Source: Liriodendron chinense (lineage: Eukaryota > Streptophyta > Magnoliopsida > Magnoliales > Magnoliaceae). Taken from it: 64,000 bases of DNA. Below the pieces are notes generated by a model. It was not told where the DNA came from. It saw only the letters and a program-made list of their open reading frames with translations, and searched no databases. This document shows positions 34,309-46,575 of the stretch, piece by piece (positions within the stretch are counted from its first letter, which is position 1; each line of letters starts with the position of its first letter). Made by a program: the position numbers and the translations under genes. The DNA is taken from assembly GCA_003013855.2 (NCBI GenBank), contig ML058384.1:14642176-14706175 (forward strand), written 5' to 3'.

Positions 34309-35907
34309 TGTTCACTTCCCCAAGTGTAGGGTTGCGATGTAGTAATAATCTCGGTAAGACCGAGGTCGATCCACAGGGATTTATGAATGGGTGTTCTCAA
34401 AATTTGTCTAAAACAACTAGTAATTAAGATCCTATTAAGAACTAAAGCTGGAAAATAGTAATTTGGATTTAAACAGTGAATGTGTAAGGTAATATCAATC
34501 TAAAAAGGCACTAGAGCGCCAAGGATCCACTTTTGATAAGTTTCAATGCATCAACACAACTAGATCTCTCATAACTCAATCGGAATTGAATTCATATCTC
34601 TATCCGATCGGAATATAGAGCGGTTAAATCAACAATTATCTAAAACAGTTGCTTATTCATTGATTCAATTCCCACAATAATACTCAGGCCTTGGGCACAC
34701 TCAATTGTGTAGGCCAAGCCTCTTTCCAATCTAGTTGAGATTCATAACCATAGCTTTCATCAAATCCTGTCACTAGACTTGATTACAACTAATGATTAGA
34801 ACTCTAATTAAATCAAAATCAATCAACAAACAGCTATTCCAGATTATAACAAAAGATAAGAACTTTAGTTGAATGAGTTCCCACATGAAGATCGGGCCAT
34901 TGTACACAAGGCAATCAAAGGGTCTACCATGCCCGGAGTCGATGATAGATCAATGAACTACACAAGCATAAACAATGCTCAGAAGGTAAGCTACCAAGCT
35001 TAGAATCACTAAGTATCACATGAGCCCGGAGTCATCAAGAGATCAAAGTAAAAAACCAAACTAGTACTTGATTCAAACTCACATCAAACTAAAATTCTTC
35101 AATTAAAACATAAAAGGAAACCTAGGTTGCATCAATCCATTAAAAATGAATCAAAAGCTTCACCTCTTAGCCCTAGCTAAGAGGTTTTAGTTCATCTCTA
35201 ACATCCTTGAACTAAAAAGCCTTAAAAACATTAAAAAACTACTAAAACAGGAAGAAAACTAAGAAAACTTGAAGTAGAATCCGTCTCCCAAGCAATCCCC
35301 ACGTCCTAGCATGCTTTGGTATGAAGGGAAGAAGTCCTTTTATAGTTTGGAGGTGTCCATTACGCAAGAAACTTCCAGATTGCGCGTAAACTTACGCACT
35401 TGGGCAGAGAAATTCGGCGCCCAGAATAGAAACCTTGTTGTTTACGCATGTCCGACCGGTCGCACGACCGGTCTGAGCCTGTGGACGACCGGTCGCACGA
35501 CCGGTCTCAAAATTGCATAATCTGTCCAAAGAGTTTTTGTGTTTCTGGACTACTCTCGACCTGTCTGGCGGCCGGTCTGACGACCGGTCTAAGAGGAGAA
35601 AAAAACAGTCCAAAAAATACACTTAAGACCTGTCTGGCGACCGGTCTACATACAGGTCTAAGAACAAATTTCAGCTTTTTCTTCTTTATCTCTTCTCTTT
35701 CTTTCTTGCTTCTTTCTTCCACCTTTTGTCACTTGTTATATTGATCTTCAATGCATATAAAGTGACTCTTTTAACCATGAATTGGTGAAGTCTCCTTCTC
35801 ATTCCTACAATCACAAATCCATGCATTAGATTAGTCTTTAAATCATGAAACGCATGCATAATGAGTGATGAATTGGGGTTAGAATATTCACAATTAAGAG
35901 CTCAACA
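34309..35907 (-). mobile_element. 5' LTR of element C
   Basis: Near copy of 29347-30944. Minus-strand TATAAAA at 35344-35338. Array sites GACCGGTC at 35454-35461, 35466-35473, 35487-35494 and 35499-35506, then two more near 35575 and 35640. Confidence 0.92.
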
Positions 35908-36029
35908 ACTATGTTTATCATCGAAAACCGCAATCAAAGAGTTCTAAAACGTCTGAAATACTTCATCGTTAAGACCAGTTGATGTGCGTCCTGTCCAAGG
36001 CGGGATCCGTCAGTTGAGTGGCTAAGGTA

Positions 36030-36376
36030 ATGAGTGTCTTCCAGCAAGTCACCCATCCAAACGGAGACGGTCACTGGCCCTGGTTGCACTAAGAACCCAT
36101 GGAGTGCCTTCCAGCAAGTCACATGTCCAAACACGAGACGATCATTGGCCCTGGTTGCACTAAGAACCCATAGAGTGCCTTCCAGCAAGTCACCTGTCCA
36201 AACATGAGACGGTCACTGGCCCTGGTTGCACTAAGAACCCATGGAGTGCCTTCCAGCAAGTCACCCGTCCAAACACAAGATGGTCACTGGCCCTGGTTGC
36301 ACTAAGAACCCATGAAGTGCCTTCCAACAAGTCACCCGTCCAAACACGAGACGGTCATTGGCCCTGGTTGCACTAA
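36030..36376 (+). repeat. 71-bp tandem repeat, about 5 copies
   Basis: Unit contains CTTCCAGCAAGTCACC.GTCCAAACACGAGACGGTCA.TGGCCCTGGTTGCACTAAGAACCCATG, broken here into pieces. The CTTCCA start recurs at about 36038, 36108, 36179, 36250 and 36321. It lies in the transcribed part of the E LTR, and short reading frames through it are repeat artefacts. Confidence 0.9.
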
Positions 36377-37150
36377 ATGGAAACTGTGGAGTGTATTCCT
36401 GAAAGTCATTTCGTCCACAGAGACGCGCGATGACACTAAGATACACGACTCGGTTAAAATCCTAGTTTCTACTCAACTAGGAACGCCCGAAAGAGTATGG
36501 GACCAACATCTAACTGGTCTTAATAATGGCTTGGTCCATGAGGAATCCTAAACTTGGTCTCTACGACCATGAACTCGAGATTATAATCCCTGACGATTTA
36601 AACTACTTGCTCGATCTATCCGAGCTTCATTCCTTTGATATTCCATCTATTGTATAACTGCAATTCATAGTGGAATCTTGTCGCTTTGTGCCGTGGTTTT
36701 CTCCCATAAGGGTTTCCACGTAAAAATCTATATGTTGTCTATGCTATGCTTTATTTATATTTATGCTCTTTTAACGCTTTCTTTAATTCATTTATGATAC
36801 ATGCATACATTTCCTTTTGTCTTTTAATCAAGGGCGATCATCCATTGATGTAATTAAGGGTTCGTGACCAGTTCATAGCCCGGAATGTAAAAGATCTCGG
36901 AATCTCTGAAATAAAATTCACCTCGCGGTGCTTTCTCGTGTATACTTTGTGATTGGTTATGTTTGTCTATGAACATCTCTATACTCAGAATTCCCCCCAG
37001 AATAATGAAACACAGGAAAAATTGCTGACGAGCACGATTTTTCTAGTTCTAACAGCCATGTCTTAGGTGAGGAAAATCCACCATCTAAGGACACATTTTG
37101 GACAACAAATGCACTCAAGTGCCATGAGATTAAAGTGGGATAAGAATCAA
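36377..37150 (+). other. Probable end of E LTR, non-coding
   Basis: Contains GTGGTTTTCTCCC..AAGGGTTTCCACGTAAAAATC (about 36700-36728), a motif common near U5 of plant LTR elements, and TTTATTTATATTTATG, which may serve polyadenylation. No coding region. Confidence 0.4.
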
Positions 37151-38933
37151 ACTTCACATGAAAAATCCCTCTTCAAAGTCCATGTGTGACCAAGGTTTAG
37201 TCCACTTTCCATATCAAAGCAATGTGCCTCATTTAAAATGTTTCCATCTTTTTACATATGTATATGGACAAATGGGGAATAGGAAGGAAATTGGTCCCCA
37301 AGAGCAACTCAAGTGCCCCACCTCAATGAATTGAAAAGAGCACATAGCCCACTTGAAGAACCATAAGAACCCATTCATGGGTCAATCATGGGCAACCTAT
37401 GTGCATCATCTTGATAAATGTTTTGACTATGATAATAAAATATGGTGGTCTACCCACAAACATATGAGTCAAAGAAGCCAATGGTAAAAAATTGATGTGC
37501 ATAGCCTACATGAAAAATCAAAGTTAGAAATGTCCATGCAAGGCCAAATTTGGTCAACTTATGTGCACCAATTTCTTTACGAAAAAGAAGACCATTTGAG
37601 CACAAGAGGGCATAGCTTGATGAGTCATCCAACCATCATGAAAATGGTTAAGAATGATGTACATAGCCTACTTGAAAATCAAAATCCAAAGTGCCCAAAC
37701 CATGGGACAAACTTGGGCAACTTATGGACACCATTCTTTCCCCACAAATTAAAGAAAAAAAATACTCATCCTCGAGAATGAAGGTGGATGACCCACCAAA
37801 CATCCCAAGAGAAGTTCAAGGAGCTATGATTGCATGGATAGCTCACTTGAAGAAGGGTCATCCATTTGAGGTTGGTGACATTAAATGAAACTCTTGAGAA
37901 CCACTTTCCTATAACATGGGGAAACCATTTGAACTTAGTGAGATTGTTGAAACAACTCACTCAGGAGACTTGTAAAGGATCAAATAACCCAAGTCCTCCA
38001 TCCATCCAAAGAAAAGGCATGAAGGAAGAGAATCCTACATGCTCAAAGTGTAGTGGTGCACACATGACTAAAAGAAATTCACAAGCTTCAATGAGGGCCC
38101 AAAAGCTCATCTATGTGGAAGAATTCCAAAGAGCCCACCACACTTTGTGTATAAGGATATACATAATTATCAAGAGATGGTGGAAGATTTGGGTAATTTG
38201 TCCTTAAAGGCCCAACTAAGAAATCTAGCCCACTTGAGATCCAAGTGAAGAATGGGCTAGTCACTTTGTCCGTATACATGTAAAGAAAGATGGGGCCATC
38301 CAAAGTGAGCATTATGAGCCCAAAACTTGAGGTGGGCCCTACCAATCTCATGGCCCAAACCTTGAAAAGAAGATGAAAAAGAAAAGAAATCTCTAAGGAA
38401 AATATGACAAGGAAAAGAGAGCATGAGAGAGCCCAAAATGAAGTATTGGGCCCATTAAATACACCAAGGGCCATGACTTCACTTTGAGCCCATTTAATAC
38501 ACATAAAAAGGGGCCCAACTCCCATGAGAGAAAATAGTATATTTTACCACGCACACTTGATGGACATGGCAAAATTACCATTTACATACACATGAAGGGA
38601 GTATGAAAGAGGAAAAGAAAGATGAAATGAAAGCTTGCAATATCCCTCTCCATGCACCACCTTGAGAAGAGATTGGGAAAGTAGAAAAAGCCAAAAGACT
38701 TGGGCCCACCTTGAATCTCTTGGAGTATCTACATAAAGAAAAAAAAAAGAGAACATGAGAAGAGAAAATGAAAAGGAAAGCAATGAAATAAAGGCAAGGA
38801 GTGGTCCATACCTTCACCACTCACCAAAGGGGGACCACCTTGCTGTCCCAAAGCTCCACCAAAGCCTCACCACTTGAAAAGAGCAAAAGGCCACCAAAAG
38901 GAAGAAAAAACTTGAAGAAAGAGAGAGTGTGAG

Positions 38934-38979
<46 letters not shown>

Positions 38980-39420
38980 ATGTTGGAAGTGCCAAGGGTG
39001 CCCTATGTTATATAGAAAAGGAGAGGGCACCCCATTACCCAACCCACTGAGAAAACCAGTGGGCAGAGAGGCTTGGGCGGCACCCAGGGGGCCGCCCGTC
39101 CTCCCATCAAATTGAAACGACCCCTCACCCTCTCTCCTTGGGAAGAACTCCCCCTTGGGAAAAGTAGTTGCAAGTGAATCTTGTACCTCCATGTAAGAAT
39201 GAAGTGATGGAAGAGAATGATGAGAAAATGAGAAAGGAATCTCACCAAAATCTCATCTTGTCAGAAATTGGGGAGAAATTGGCTTAATGATGTGGAAAAA
39301 GCTCCATGAGATTTTTAAGAAAAAGAAAAAGAATTGACTTGGTCAAATAGTAATCTCAACCATCTAAAATCATGGCCTGATAATTTGAATCATTTTCAAA
39401 AAACACCAAGAATTTCCAAC
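37151..39420. other. LTR-like non-coding repeat region
   Basis: Three diverged direct copies of a unit of about 185 bp (TGTGCATAGCCTACTTGAAAA...CAACTTATGTGCACC, about 37320-37760). Many GGGCCCA/GCCCACC words and a (GA)n run at 38938-38974 resemble a minus-oriented large gypsy LTR with its CT-rich leader; minus-strand CTATATAACA near 39010 could be its TATA box. Ends and family were not resolved. No host gene seen. Confidence 0.4.
38938..38974 (+). repeat. (GA)n microsatellite
   Basis: Uninterrupted GA run; frames through it are artefacts. Confidence 0.95.
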
Positions 39421-39439
39421 CGTGATCGCTACCTACTTC

Positions 39440-40382
39440 CTATCCCCAATGGTCCGAAGACCCTAAACTACATCGGGATCAAGATCCTGAGGGATTTTCA
39501 ATAAACACCGGCATCGATCCCAACCGTTCGGGCCAAGATCTGATGACCTAGATCATTTCAAAAAAAAAAATGTATGTCACCCTATTCTGTACAAAATTTG
39601 GTCCGAAGACCCTAAACTACGTCGGGATCAAGATCCCGAGGGATATTCCATAAAAACCGGCATCGGTCCCAACCGTTCGGGCCAAGATATGTTGACCTGA
39701 ATCATTTCGAAAAAAAAACGTGTCACCCTATTCTGTACAAAATTTAGTCCGAAGACCTTAAACTACGTCGGGATCAAGATCCCAAGGGATTTCATAATAA
39801 AAACCGTCATTCGACCTCAACCGATCAAGGAAGGGGTCAAATAGACTGGATCTTTTGAAGAAAAAAAAAATGTCGTGTTTGCATGTACATATTTTGGGTT
39901 CGAAGACCTTAAACTACACTGGGATTAATTTCTCAGGGGACTTTTCTTGCTTTCAACAAAAAACTGGCATCGACCTCAACCGCTCGGATCAAGGTTGGAT
40001 AATCCGGATCTTTTTTTTAAAAAAATCACAAAAAGAATGTATTTTCAGCATGTACATATTTTGGGTCCGAAGACTTTAAACTACACTAAGATTAATTTCT
40101 CAGGGGACTTTTCTTGCTTTCAACAAAAAATTGGCAGCGACCTCGACCGCTCGGATCAAGGTTCGATAATCTGGATCTTTTAAAAAAAAACTCACAAAAA
40201 GAATGTATTTTCAGCATGTACATATTTTGGGTCCGAAGACCTTAAACTACAATAGGATTAACTTCTTGGGGGACTTTTCTGTTTCCAACAAAAAACCGGC
40301 ATCGACCTCGACCGCTCAGATCAAGGTTCGATAACCCGGATCATTTCAAAAATACCAAAAAGATTTTTTTTTTTTTATAAAA
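39440..40382 (+). repeat. 150-165 bp satellite-like tandem array, about 6 copies
   Basis: GTCCGAAGACC.TAAACTAC recurs at about 39452, 39601, 39747, 39899, 40065 and 40228. Each unit also has GGGATCAAGATC or GGGATTAA.TTCTC, ACCGGCATCGACCTCAACCG, and a poly-A tract. Units of about 150 bp give way to units of about 163 bp. A further copy follows element B at about 50494, so B inserted into this array. Confidence 0.88.
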
Positions 40383-40387
40383 ATCAA

Positions 40388-41000
40388 TGTTATATATAAA
40401 TTTGGCCTCCGGAGAAATGCGAGCAGCCCGGCTCGTGCTCGTCACTAGGGGTCGCATCCCAATATTCGAGCAGCCCGGCTCGTGCTCGTCATGTAAATCC
40501 TAAATGCGAGCACTCCTGAGAAATGCAAGCACTCCTGACAAGATTAGCTCTCTCGTCTCAGAGTACCAGCAGCCCGTATAGGCCAGTTTTGGGCTTATCT
40601 TCGCTTGCGGTTCCGTATCTCGAGGGATCATTATCAAGGAACGTAACCAGATGAGTAGTTGAATCAAACTATTCCTTTATCTAAGGATAAGCAGGATAAA
40701 CACTTTATCCCATGAAATCAGTAGATGATCTCGGTACCTTACGTATCAGAGTGGGACATTCGGATCTATATAAATAAATGATTTTCATCAATAAAAAGGT
40801 ACACAATACTCAATCTCTTGAGCCCCGTCCTTTATTTGTTCTCTTTTCAACATCACCCTATCTAACTTAAGCATCGGAGGGCCAACGGCTGGACGCCGGC
40901 CACCCTTAATTACTTTCTGTCTCCTTTCAGGTCCAAGGTGGAATCGCTTGGAGAGAAGGTGAACATCCGGAGGACCCTGTTACAAAATTCGACGTAAACA
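40388..41000 (+). mobile_element. 5' LTR of element B
   Basis: TGTTATATATAAATT...GACGTAAACA. The U3 dyad array holds two units (40419-40491), TATATAAAT is at 40767-40775, and the R/U5 block CTTAAGCATCGGAGGGCC.AACGGCTGG is shared with element A. Confidence 0.95.
40419..40491. promoter_or_regulatory. GCGAGCA...TGCTCGTC dyad array, 2 units (5' LTR of B)
   Basis: Each 47-bp unit contains GCGAGCA, GCCCGGCT and CGTGCTCGTC, giving an inverted pair around GCCCGGC. The 3' LTR has four such units. It lies about 270 bp upstream of the TATA box. Confidence 0.75.
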
Positions 41001-41003
41001 GTT

Positions 41004-41020
41004 TGGCGCCGTCTGTGGGA
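41004..41020 (+). other. Primer binding site of element B
   Basis: TGGCGCCGTCTGTGGGA, 3 bp after the 5' LTR. Its first nine bases match a tRNA-Asp 3' end; this form is common in Tat elements. Confidence 0.75.
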
Positions 41021-41062
41021 ACGCAATTTGATCACCAAATTTAGCCATTCCCATCATCAAGC

Positions 41063-42841
41063 ATGATGCCTCGAAAAAAGACAGTTCATCCTTCCACATC
41101 AAGATAGACGTTACCTCCACCTGACGTTACAGAACCGGTACCCATCCCTCAAGCCACTTCGACGGGCATCCCTCAAGGGGATCCTAGCGTGCCGTCACAA
41201 AACCCGTTATTTGAGGCTTCCGGAAGTCAAGAAGATGTCATGCGTTTCCTAGGAAACACACTTCTAACTCTCAATGCTGGGTTTCAAGCCTTGTCTAACC
41301 GACTTGATCAGCATTTCCTGGAGCCTCAGAAGCTACCTTCCGGGGGGTTGCCGGCGCAGCCCATACCGATGGCTTCCAGACACTCTGTGGACGAACCACA
41401 GGTCCAACCAAATCATCCTACATCAAACCGAATGCCAATCGACAACCAACCCCCCGTACTATCCCCACATTTCGTATATTCCAGTGCTTCCCCCCAACAA
41501 CAATCTCATTGGTCCACCGTCGAAGCATCAGGTTATATTTTACCATGGGAAGGAGACCTCAAGAGAATCTATGATCGTTTTGATGATATGGAGCAATGAT
41601 ATCAGGCGAATCAACCATCGGTCGCTGTAGCGTCGATACATCGATCCGAGTCCCCTTTCACCAGCGAGGTCATGGAAGCACCTCTACCGAGAAAGTACCG
41701 TACACCCGTCATCACTCCATATACAGGTACCGGCGATCCTCTCGAACATCTGAAAACTTATAGGTCTCTTATGGAGCTGGAGGGACATGGGTCGGAAATC
41801 ATGTGTAGGGCTTTTTCCCTAACTTTAAAGGAAGTAGCCCGTACGTGGTTCCGGGGGTTAAAACCTCCATCTATCGGTTCCTTTTCACAGCTATTGGAGC
41901 TGTTCCTTTCCCAATTCATGGGAAGCATCCGCACCAAAAAACTGGCGTCCTACCTAATGGATCTGAAATAGCAGTATGGGGAAACAATAAAGGAGTTTAC
42001 AGTGCGGTTCACAACCGAAGCCGTCCAAACTGAAGGTTATACCGAAGAGAAAGGCCTCACCGCCCTAATAGCTGGGATCACCAGCGAAAAATTCAGATTC
42101 ACTTTGGATAAAAATCCTCCTAAAACTATGACAGAATTCTAAGCTAAAGCTCAGAAGTATATCAATGTAGAAGAAGTTGCTTTAGCACGTCATGGTATAC
42201 AGGGCAAGAAGCGCAAGCCAGAGGAAGTCTCTTCTTCGGATAAGAAATATAAGCGCGATCGGCGAGATCGCTCTCCCAAGAAAGTCTACTCTGGTAAGTA
42301 CCATAACTACACCCCCCTTAATCAGCCTTCGAAAAAGGTACTAATGGAGATCAAGCATAAACCATATGTGAAATGGCCCGCAAAAATCAAATCTGATCCT
42401 GAGAAAAGAGACAAGAGCAAGTTTTGTTATTTTCATAAAGATCATGAGCACACCACCCAAGATTGCATATCTCTGCGTGATCACATCGAAGCTCTTATTC
42501 GCAAAGGTCACCTTCAAGACTATGTTGTCCGACAAGGCCGTTCACTTAAAAGGGGAGAGACCCCGTTACAGCAAAAGAAATCACCTCATCAACATACATC
42601 ACAAGAAAATGTTGAACCTACTGGGGAGATTCAAATCATCGTCGGAGGACCGGCTTGCGGAGGAGATTCTCAAGCTTTGAGAAAAGCATACACCCGTAAG
42701 GCATCCAAGAAGCCTCAGCATATCTACTGGTTGGAACGAACTCCCGATACATCAGAATCTAGCCGTCCTTCAATCTCTTTCTCCCTCGAAGATGCAGAAG
42801 GGATTCACTTCCCTCATGAAGATTCCATCGTAGTCGCGTAA
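41063..42841 (+). pseudogene. gag: gag of element B
   Basis: ATG at 41063 (MMPRKKTVHPS), in frame with all of pol. A variable Pro/Gln-rich N-terminus is followed by a capsid region (TPYTGTGDPLEHLKTYRSLM; LTLKEVARTWFRGLKP; TIKEFTVRFTTEA) and the nucleocapsid knuckle CYFHKDHEHTTQDC (C-x2-H-x4-H-x4-C) near 42424-42465. Gag assembles the particle and binds RNA. In-frame stops: TAG near 41108, TGA near 41597, TAG near 41969, TAA near 42139 and TAA near 42839; several are consistent with C-to-T decay. There is no stop or frameshift boundary dividing gag from pol by design. Confidence 0.93.
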
Positions 42842-45800
42842 AAGGTATTAAATTACCTAACTCATCGTATTATGGTGGATACAGGTAGCTTTGCTGATAT
42901 TCTCTACTTGGAGGCTTTCGATAAAATAGCACTAGCCAGAAGCCTGCTCAAGCCAGTCTCAACTCCCCTCATCGGCTTCGGGGGCAAAGTGGTGACGCCT
43001 GAAGGGAGCATTGACCTTCCAGTCACCTTTGGTGAGAGCCCTGCGAAGACGACTATCTTCATCAACTTCCTCGTGGTAGATCAGAGATCGGCGTACAATG
43101 CCATTTTGGGGCGACCATCGCTGAATAAGGTTGGGGCAGCTTTACATCCCTTGTATTTGTGCATGAAATTTCCTACCCCCAATGGTGTTAGGGTTGTACG
43201 AGGAAATCAGAGAGAAGCCCGGTCTTGTTACGAGATAGCCCTACATGATCGAAAGAAAACTCAGGCGAGTCCAGTTATGATGATAGAGCAAAATTCATCA
43301 AGTCTTCCAACGGCCGCGTCGTTGGATCCAAGGGAGAATGCTCTCCAATCAGGAGCTCCCGGGGAAGAAACAGTGTCAATCCGCTTAATCAAAGATGATT
43401 CATCAAGAGTCGTATACATTGGATCCTCTTTAACCGGCGTCCTCCGTGAAGATCTGGTTCGTTTTCTCACTGAATACCAAGACGTGTTCACTTGGTCTCA
43501 CAAAGATATGCCAGGCATCGACCCTAGTGTCATTGCGCATCGTTTGAACATTGATCCGAATTATAAACCCGTCCACCAGCGCCGACGTGCCTTTACTGCA
43601 GAAAGGTAGATGGCAATCAAGGCTGAAGTCGAAAAACTGCTCACGGCCAATTTCATAAAAGAAGTTGATTATCCGGAATGGGTCACGAACGTAGTTCTCG
43701 TTCGAAAAGCTAACGATAAATGGAGAATGTGCATCGATTATTCAGATTTAAACAAAGCATGCCCTAAAGATAGCTTCCCAACTCCTTAAATCGATCAGCT
43801 GGTCGATTCAACAGCTGGACATGCTTTGCTCAGTTTCATAGATGCCTATTCCGACTATAACCAGATCATGATGCATCTGCCTGACAGCCAACATACTGCC
43901 TTCATCACTGACCGTGGCCTATATTGCTATCAGGTAATGCCTTTTGGCCTTAAAAATGCAGGGGCCACTTATTAGCGTCTCATCAATAAAATGTTCATCG
44001 CACAAATCGGCCGGAATATGGAGGTTTATGTCGACGACATGCTCGTGAAAAGCGTTGTAGGAAGTGACCACCTTGCGGATCTTCGAGAAGCTTTTGACTT
44101 GATGAGGAAGTATCGGATGAAATTAAATCCAGAAAAATGTGTGTTCGGAGTGTCTGCTGGAAAATTTCTTGGATTTATGGTCGGCCAACGAGGAATTGAG
44201 GCAAATCCTGAAAAAATAAAAGTGTTGATAGAGATGAAATCCCCGACCACTCTTAAGGACGTCCAACGTCTGGCTGGTCACATTGCGTCCTTGAATAGGT
44301 TCATCTCGCGAGCATCTGACAAGTGCTTACCTTTCTTTAAACTCCTTCGAGCCACAGCTAAATCTGATTAGGAGTGGACACCACAATGTGAAGAAGCTTT
44401 TCAACAATTAAAGCAATATATGAGTGCGGCCCCCGTTTTATCAAAGCCCGTGGCGCACGAGCAACTTCTCCTTTATTTATCTGTGTCTTCTACAGCCGTT
44501 AGTGCCACATTAATAAGAGAGGATTTCAGGTACAAAGACCCGTTTATTATATTAGTCGAGCAATGGTGGATGCTGAAACCCGGTACTCTGATATAGAGAA
44601 GTTGGCCCTTGCTTTAGTCACGGCAGCCCGAAAACTGCGACCATACTTCCAGGCCCATGCTATATTAGTACCAACAAACCACCCATTACGGCAAGTCCTT
44701 CAAAAACTTGACGTTTCAGGAAAATTAACTAAATGGGCAATCGAAATCAGTGAGCAAGATATTTCCTTCTGTCCCAGGACCGCGATCAAGGGACAAGCCA
44801 TATTCGACTTCATCGCCGAATTCACATACTCCACTCCCGATGATAATTCCGCGACCAGCGACCAACCGTCCTGGTCCCTCTTTGTGGACGGGTCCTCTCG
44901 GGTCACTGGCAGCGGAGCGGGCCTAATTCTAGTTGCTCCAGACGGGTTGCATTTCCAATACGCCTTACGATTCGACTCTCGCATCTCGAATAATGAGGCA
45001 GAATATGAGGCTCTAATTGTCGGTCTTGAACTAGCCAACATCCTCTCCATTCAGAATCTGCTCATTCACAGCAACTCTCAGCTCATTGTCAATCAGGTTC
45101 TCGGTGAATTCGAAGCAAAAGAAGAAAAAATGGCATTATACAAATCTCGAGTACTCATCTTGCTCGCAAAACTGAAGAATTATGAAATAATTCACATCCC
45201 TCGTGAGAAGAATAAACTAGCAGATTCTTTAGCAAAGCTGGCCTCCGCATCAGAATCTCAATTATCTCGTTCCATTCCTATCGAGCACCTCGAGACATTA
45301 AGTATCAATGAAATAACGCTTGAGGAAACAGACGAGGTCCATCCCTCTCCAAGTTGGATGGATCCCATCACTCTTTATCTCAGAGATGGAGTTCTTCCAG
45401 ACGACAAGAAAACCGCACGACAAATCCGATATCGATCTGCCAGGTACACTTTACAAAATGGGATCTTATTACATAAGAGTTTTTCTTTGCCTTATTTAAG
45501 GTGTCTTCACCCAAAAGAAGCACATCGTGTTCTAGATGAAATACACCAGGGGGCATGTGGTAACCACCCAAGGGGGCGATCCCTAGCGTATAAGGGGATG
45601 AGGCAAGGATACTACTGGCCCACTATGAAGGCAGACGCAATTGAATTCTCCAAAAAATGTAACAAGTGCTAGCGATACTCTCCTATACCTCATGTACTGT
45701 CCGAGAAAATGACTCCAGTTGATAGCCCTTGGCCTTTCGCTCAATGGGGGGTCGATATCATCGGGCCCTTGCCTACTGGAAAAGGACAAAATAGGTTCGC

Positions 45801-46575
45801 GATAGTGGGGGTCGATTATTTCACCAAATGGGCTGAGGCAGAACCATTAGCCAAAATCACTGAGAAACAAACTACTAAGTTCATATGGAGAAATATCATA
45901 TGCCGTTATGAACTCCCCTACACTATAATTACCGACAACGGAACGCAATTCGACAACGCAGCTTTCGATGAATTTTGTTAAAAGTGGAAGATACGCAACA
46001 TCCGTACCTCTCCGTATCATCCTCAAGCAAATGGGCAAGTTGAGGCAATGAATAAAATCATTAAGCACCACTTAAAGACCAAGCTTGGTGAATGTAAAGG
46101 TATATGGCCAAAACTTCTGCCAGAAGTCTTATGGGCATATAAAACTACAACTCGTACATCAACAGGCGAAACTCCTTTCTCCCCAGCATTTGGTGTCGAC
46201 ATAGTAGTACCAGTTAAAATTCAAGTGCCCTCGTATCGAATCGAGCAGTATGACCACGCACGTAACCAGGAAAGTCTTCAACTTCATCTCGATCTCTTGG
46301 AAGGGAGAAATGCCTCCCAGATGCGAGCAGCCGCATATCAACAACGTATTGCTCGCTATCGAAATGCTAAAGTTCGGCCTAGAGCTTTCCAGCTCGGCGA
46401 TTTAGTCCTCAGACAGAGCCTTGGGGTTCCTGCTCAATCGCTTGATCCAAATTGGGAAGGCCCGTATCGAGTCATCAAAATTGTGCAACCCAGCACTTAC
46501 TATCTTGAAGATATGCAGGGAAGACCCGTACGTCGCCCTTGGCACGTGGAACACTTGCTACAATATTTCCCTTAA
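42842..46575 (+). pseudogene. pol: pol of element B: protease, RT, dual RNase H, integrase
   Basis: Protease active site DTGS at 42878-42889. RT has FPTP..IDQLVD, MPFGLKNAGATY and catalytic YVDD at 44027-44038. First RNase H/connection near 44520-44720, then the archaeal-type RNase H (VDGSSRVTGSGAGL, NNEAEYEAL, IHSNSQLIV). The Asp expected in HSDSQ is Asn (AAC 45073-45075), which should kill that domain. Integrase has an HHCC finger (45508-45669) and catalytic Asp 45754-45756, Asp 45934-45936 and Glu 46042-46044, then a C-terminal GPYRVIKI domain. Stops near 43607, 43787, 43972, 44369, 45668 and 45979; 1-nt deletion near 44525. Ends TAA after LLQYFP. Confidence 0.95.

Larger units (their letters stand above)
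29347..35907 (-). mobile_element. Element C: complete non-autonomous Athila-like LTR element
   Basis: 6561 bp, flanked by the exact duplication ACTAT (29342-29346 and 35908-35912). Two LTRs of 1598 and 1599 bp differ at scattered positions only, so insertion is fairly recent. In element orientation (minus): 5' LTR 35907-34309, tRNA-Asp-type PBS, one acidic ORF, long non-coding stretch, polypurine tract, 3' LTR 30944-29347. No gag capsid, knuckle, protease, RT or integrase was recognised, so it must be mobilised in trans. It lies in the 3' LTR of element E. Confidence 0.93.
11451..37000 (+). mobile_element. Element E: old non-autonomous gypsy element with antisense mobile-domain gene (right end uncertain)
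   Basis: Pieces in order once nested inserts are removed: short leader, gag (11518-20968), non-coding spacer, antisense plant-mobile-domain gene (25938-22354), antisense promoter, polypurine tract (26871-26888) and a 3' LTR starting at 26889. No protease, RT, RNase H or integrase is present, so it must have moved with enzymes supplied by a relative. The general plan copies the Tat lineage. It hosts elements A (in the leader), F, D and C. The 5' LTR is off-window and the 3' LTR end was not located exactly; 37000 is a rough limit. Confidence 0.65.
26889..37000 (+). mobile_element. 3' LTR of element E (split by element C; right end uncertain)
   Basis: Starts TGTTGGGGCTCATATTTG after the polypurine tract. 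U3 contains a roughly 200-bp direct repeat (about 26990-27350, CCTATAAATGC...GAAATG...GCGTTTTGCCC) and the CACATGCGCC array. The promoter TATAAATA is at 27899-27906. It continues across element C (target duplication ACTAT) into the 71-bp repeats and a U5-like GTGGTTTTCTCCCATAAGGGTTTCCACGT-type block near 36700, a motif common near plant LTR 3' ends. The terminus could not be fixed; about 3.5 kb is LTR once C is removed. Confidence 0.55.

Noticed and set aside
35934..36446. Repeated frames with CWKALHGFLVQPGPVT
   Set aside because: Translation of the 71-bp minisatellite.
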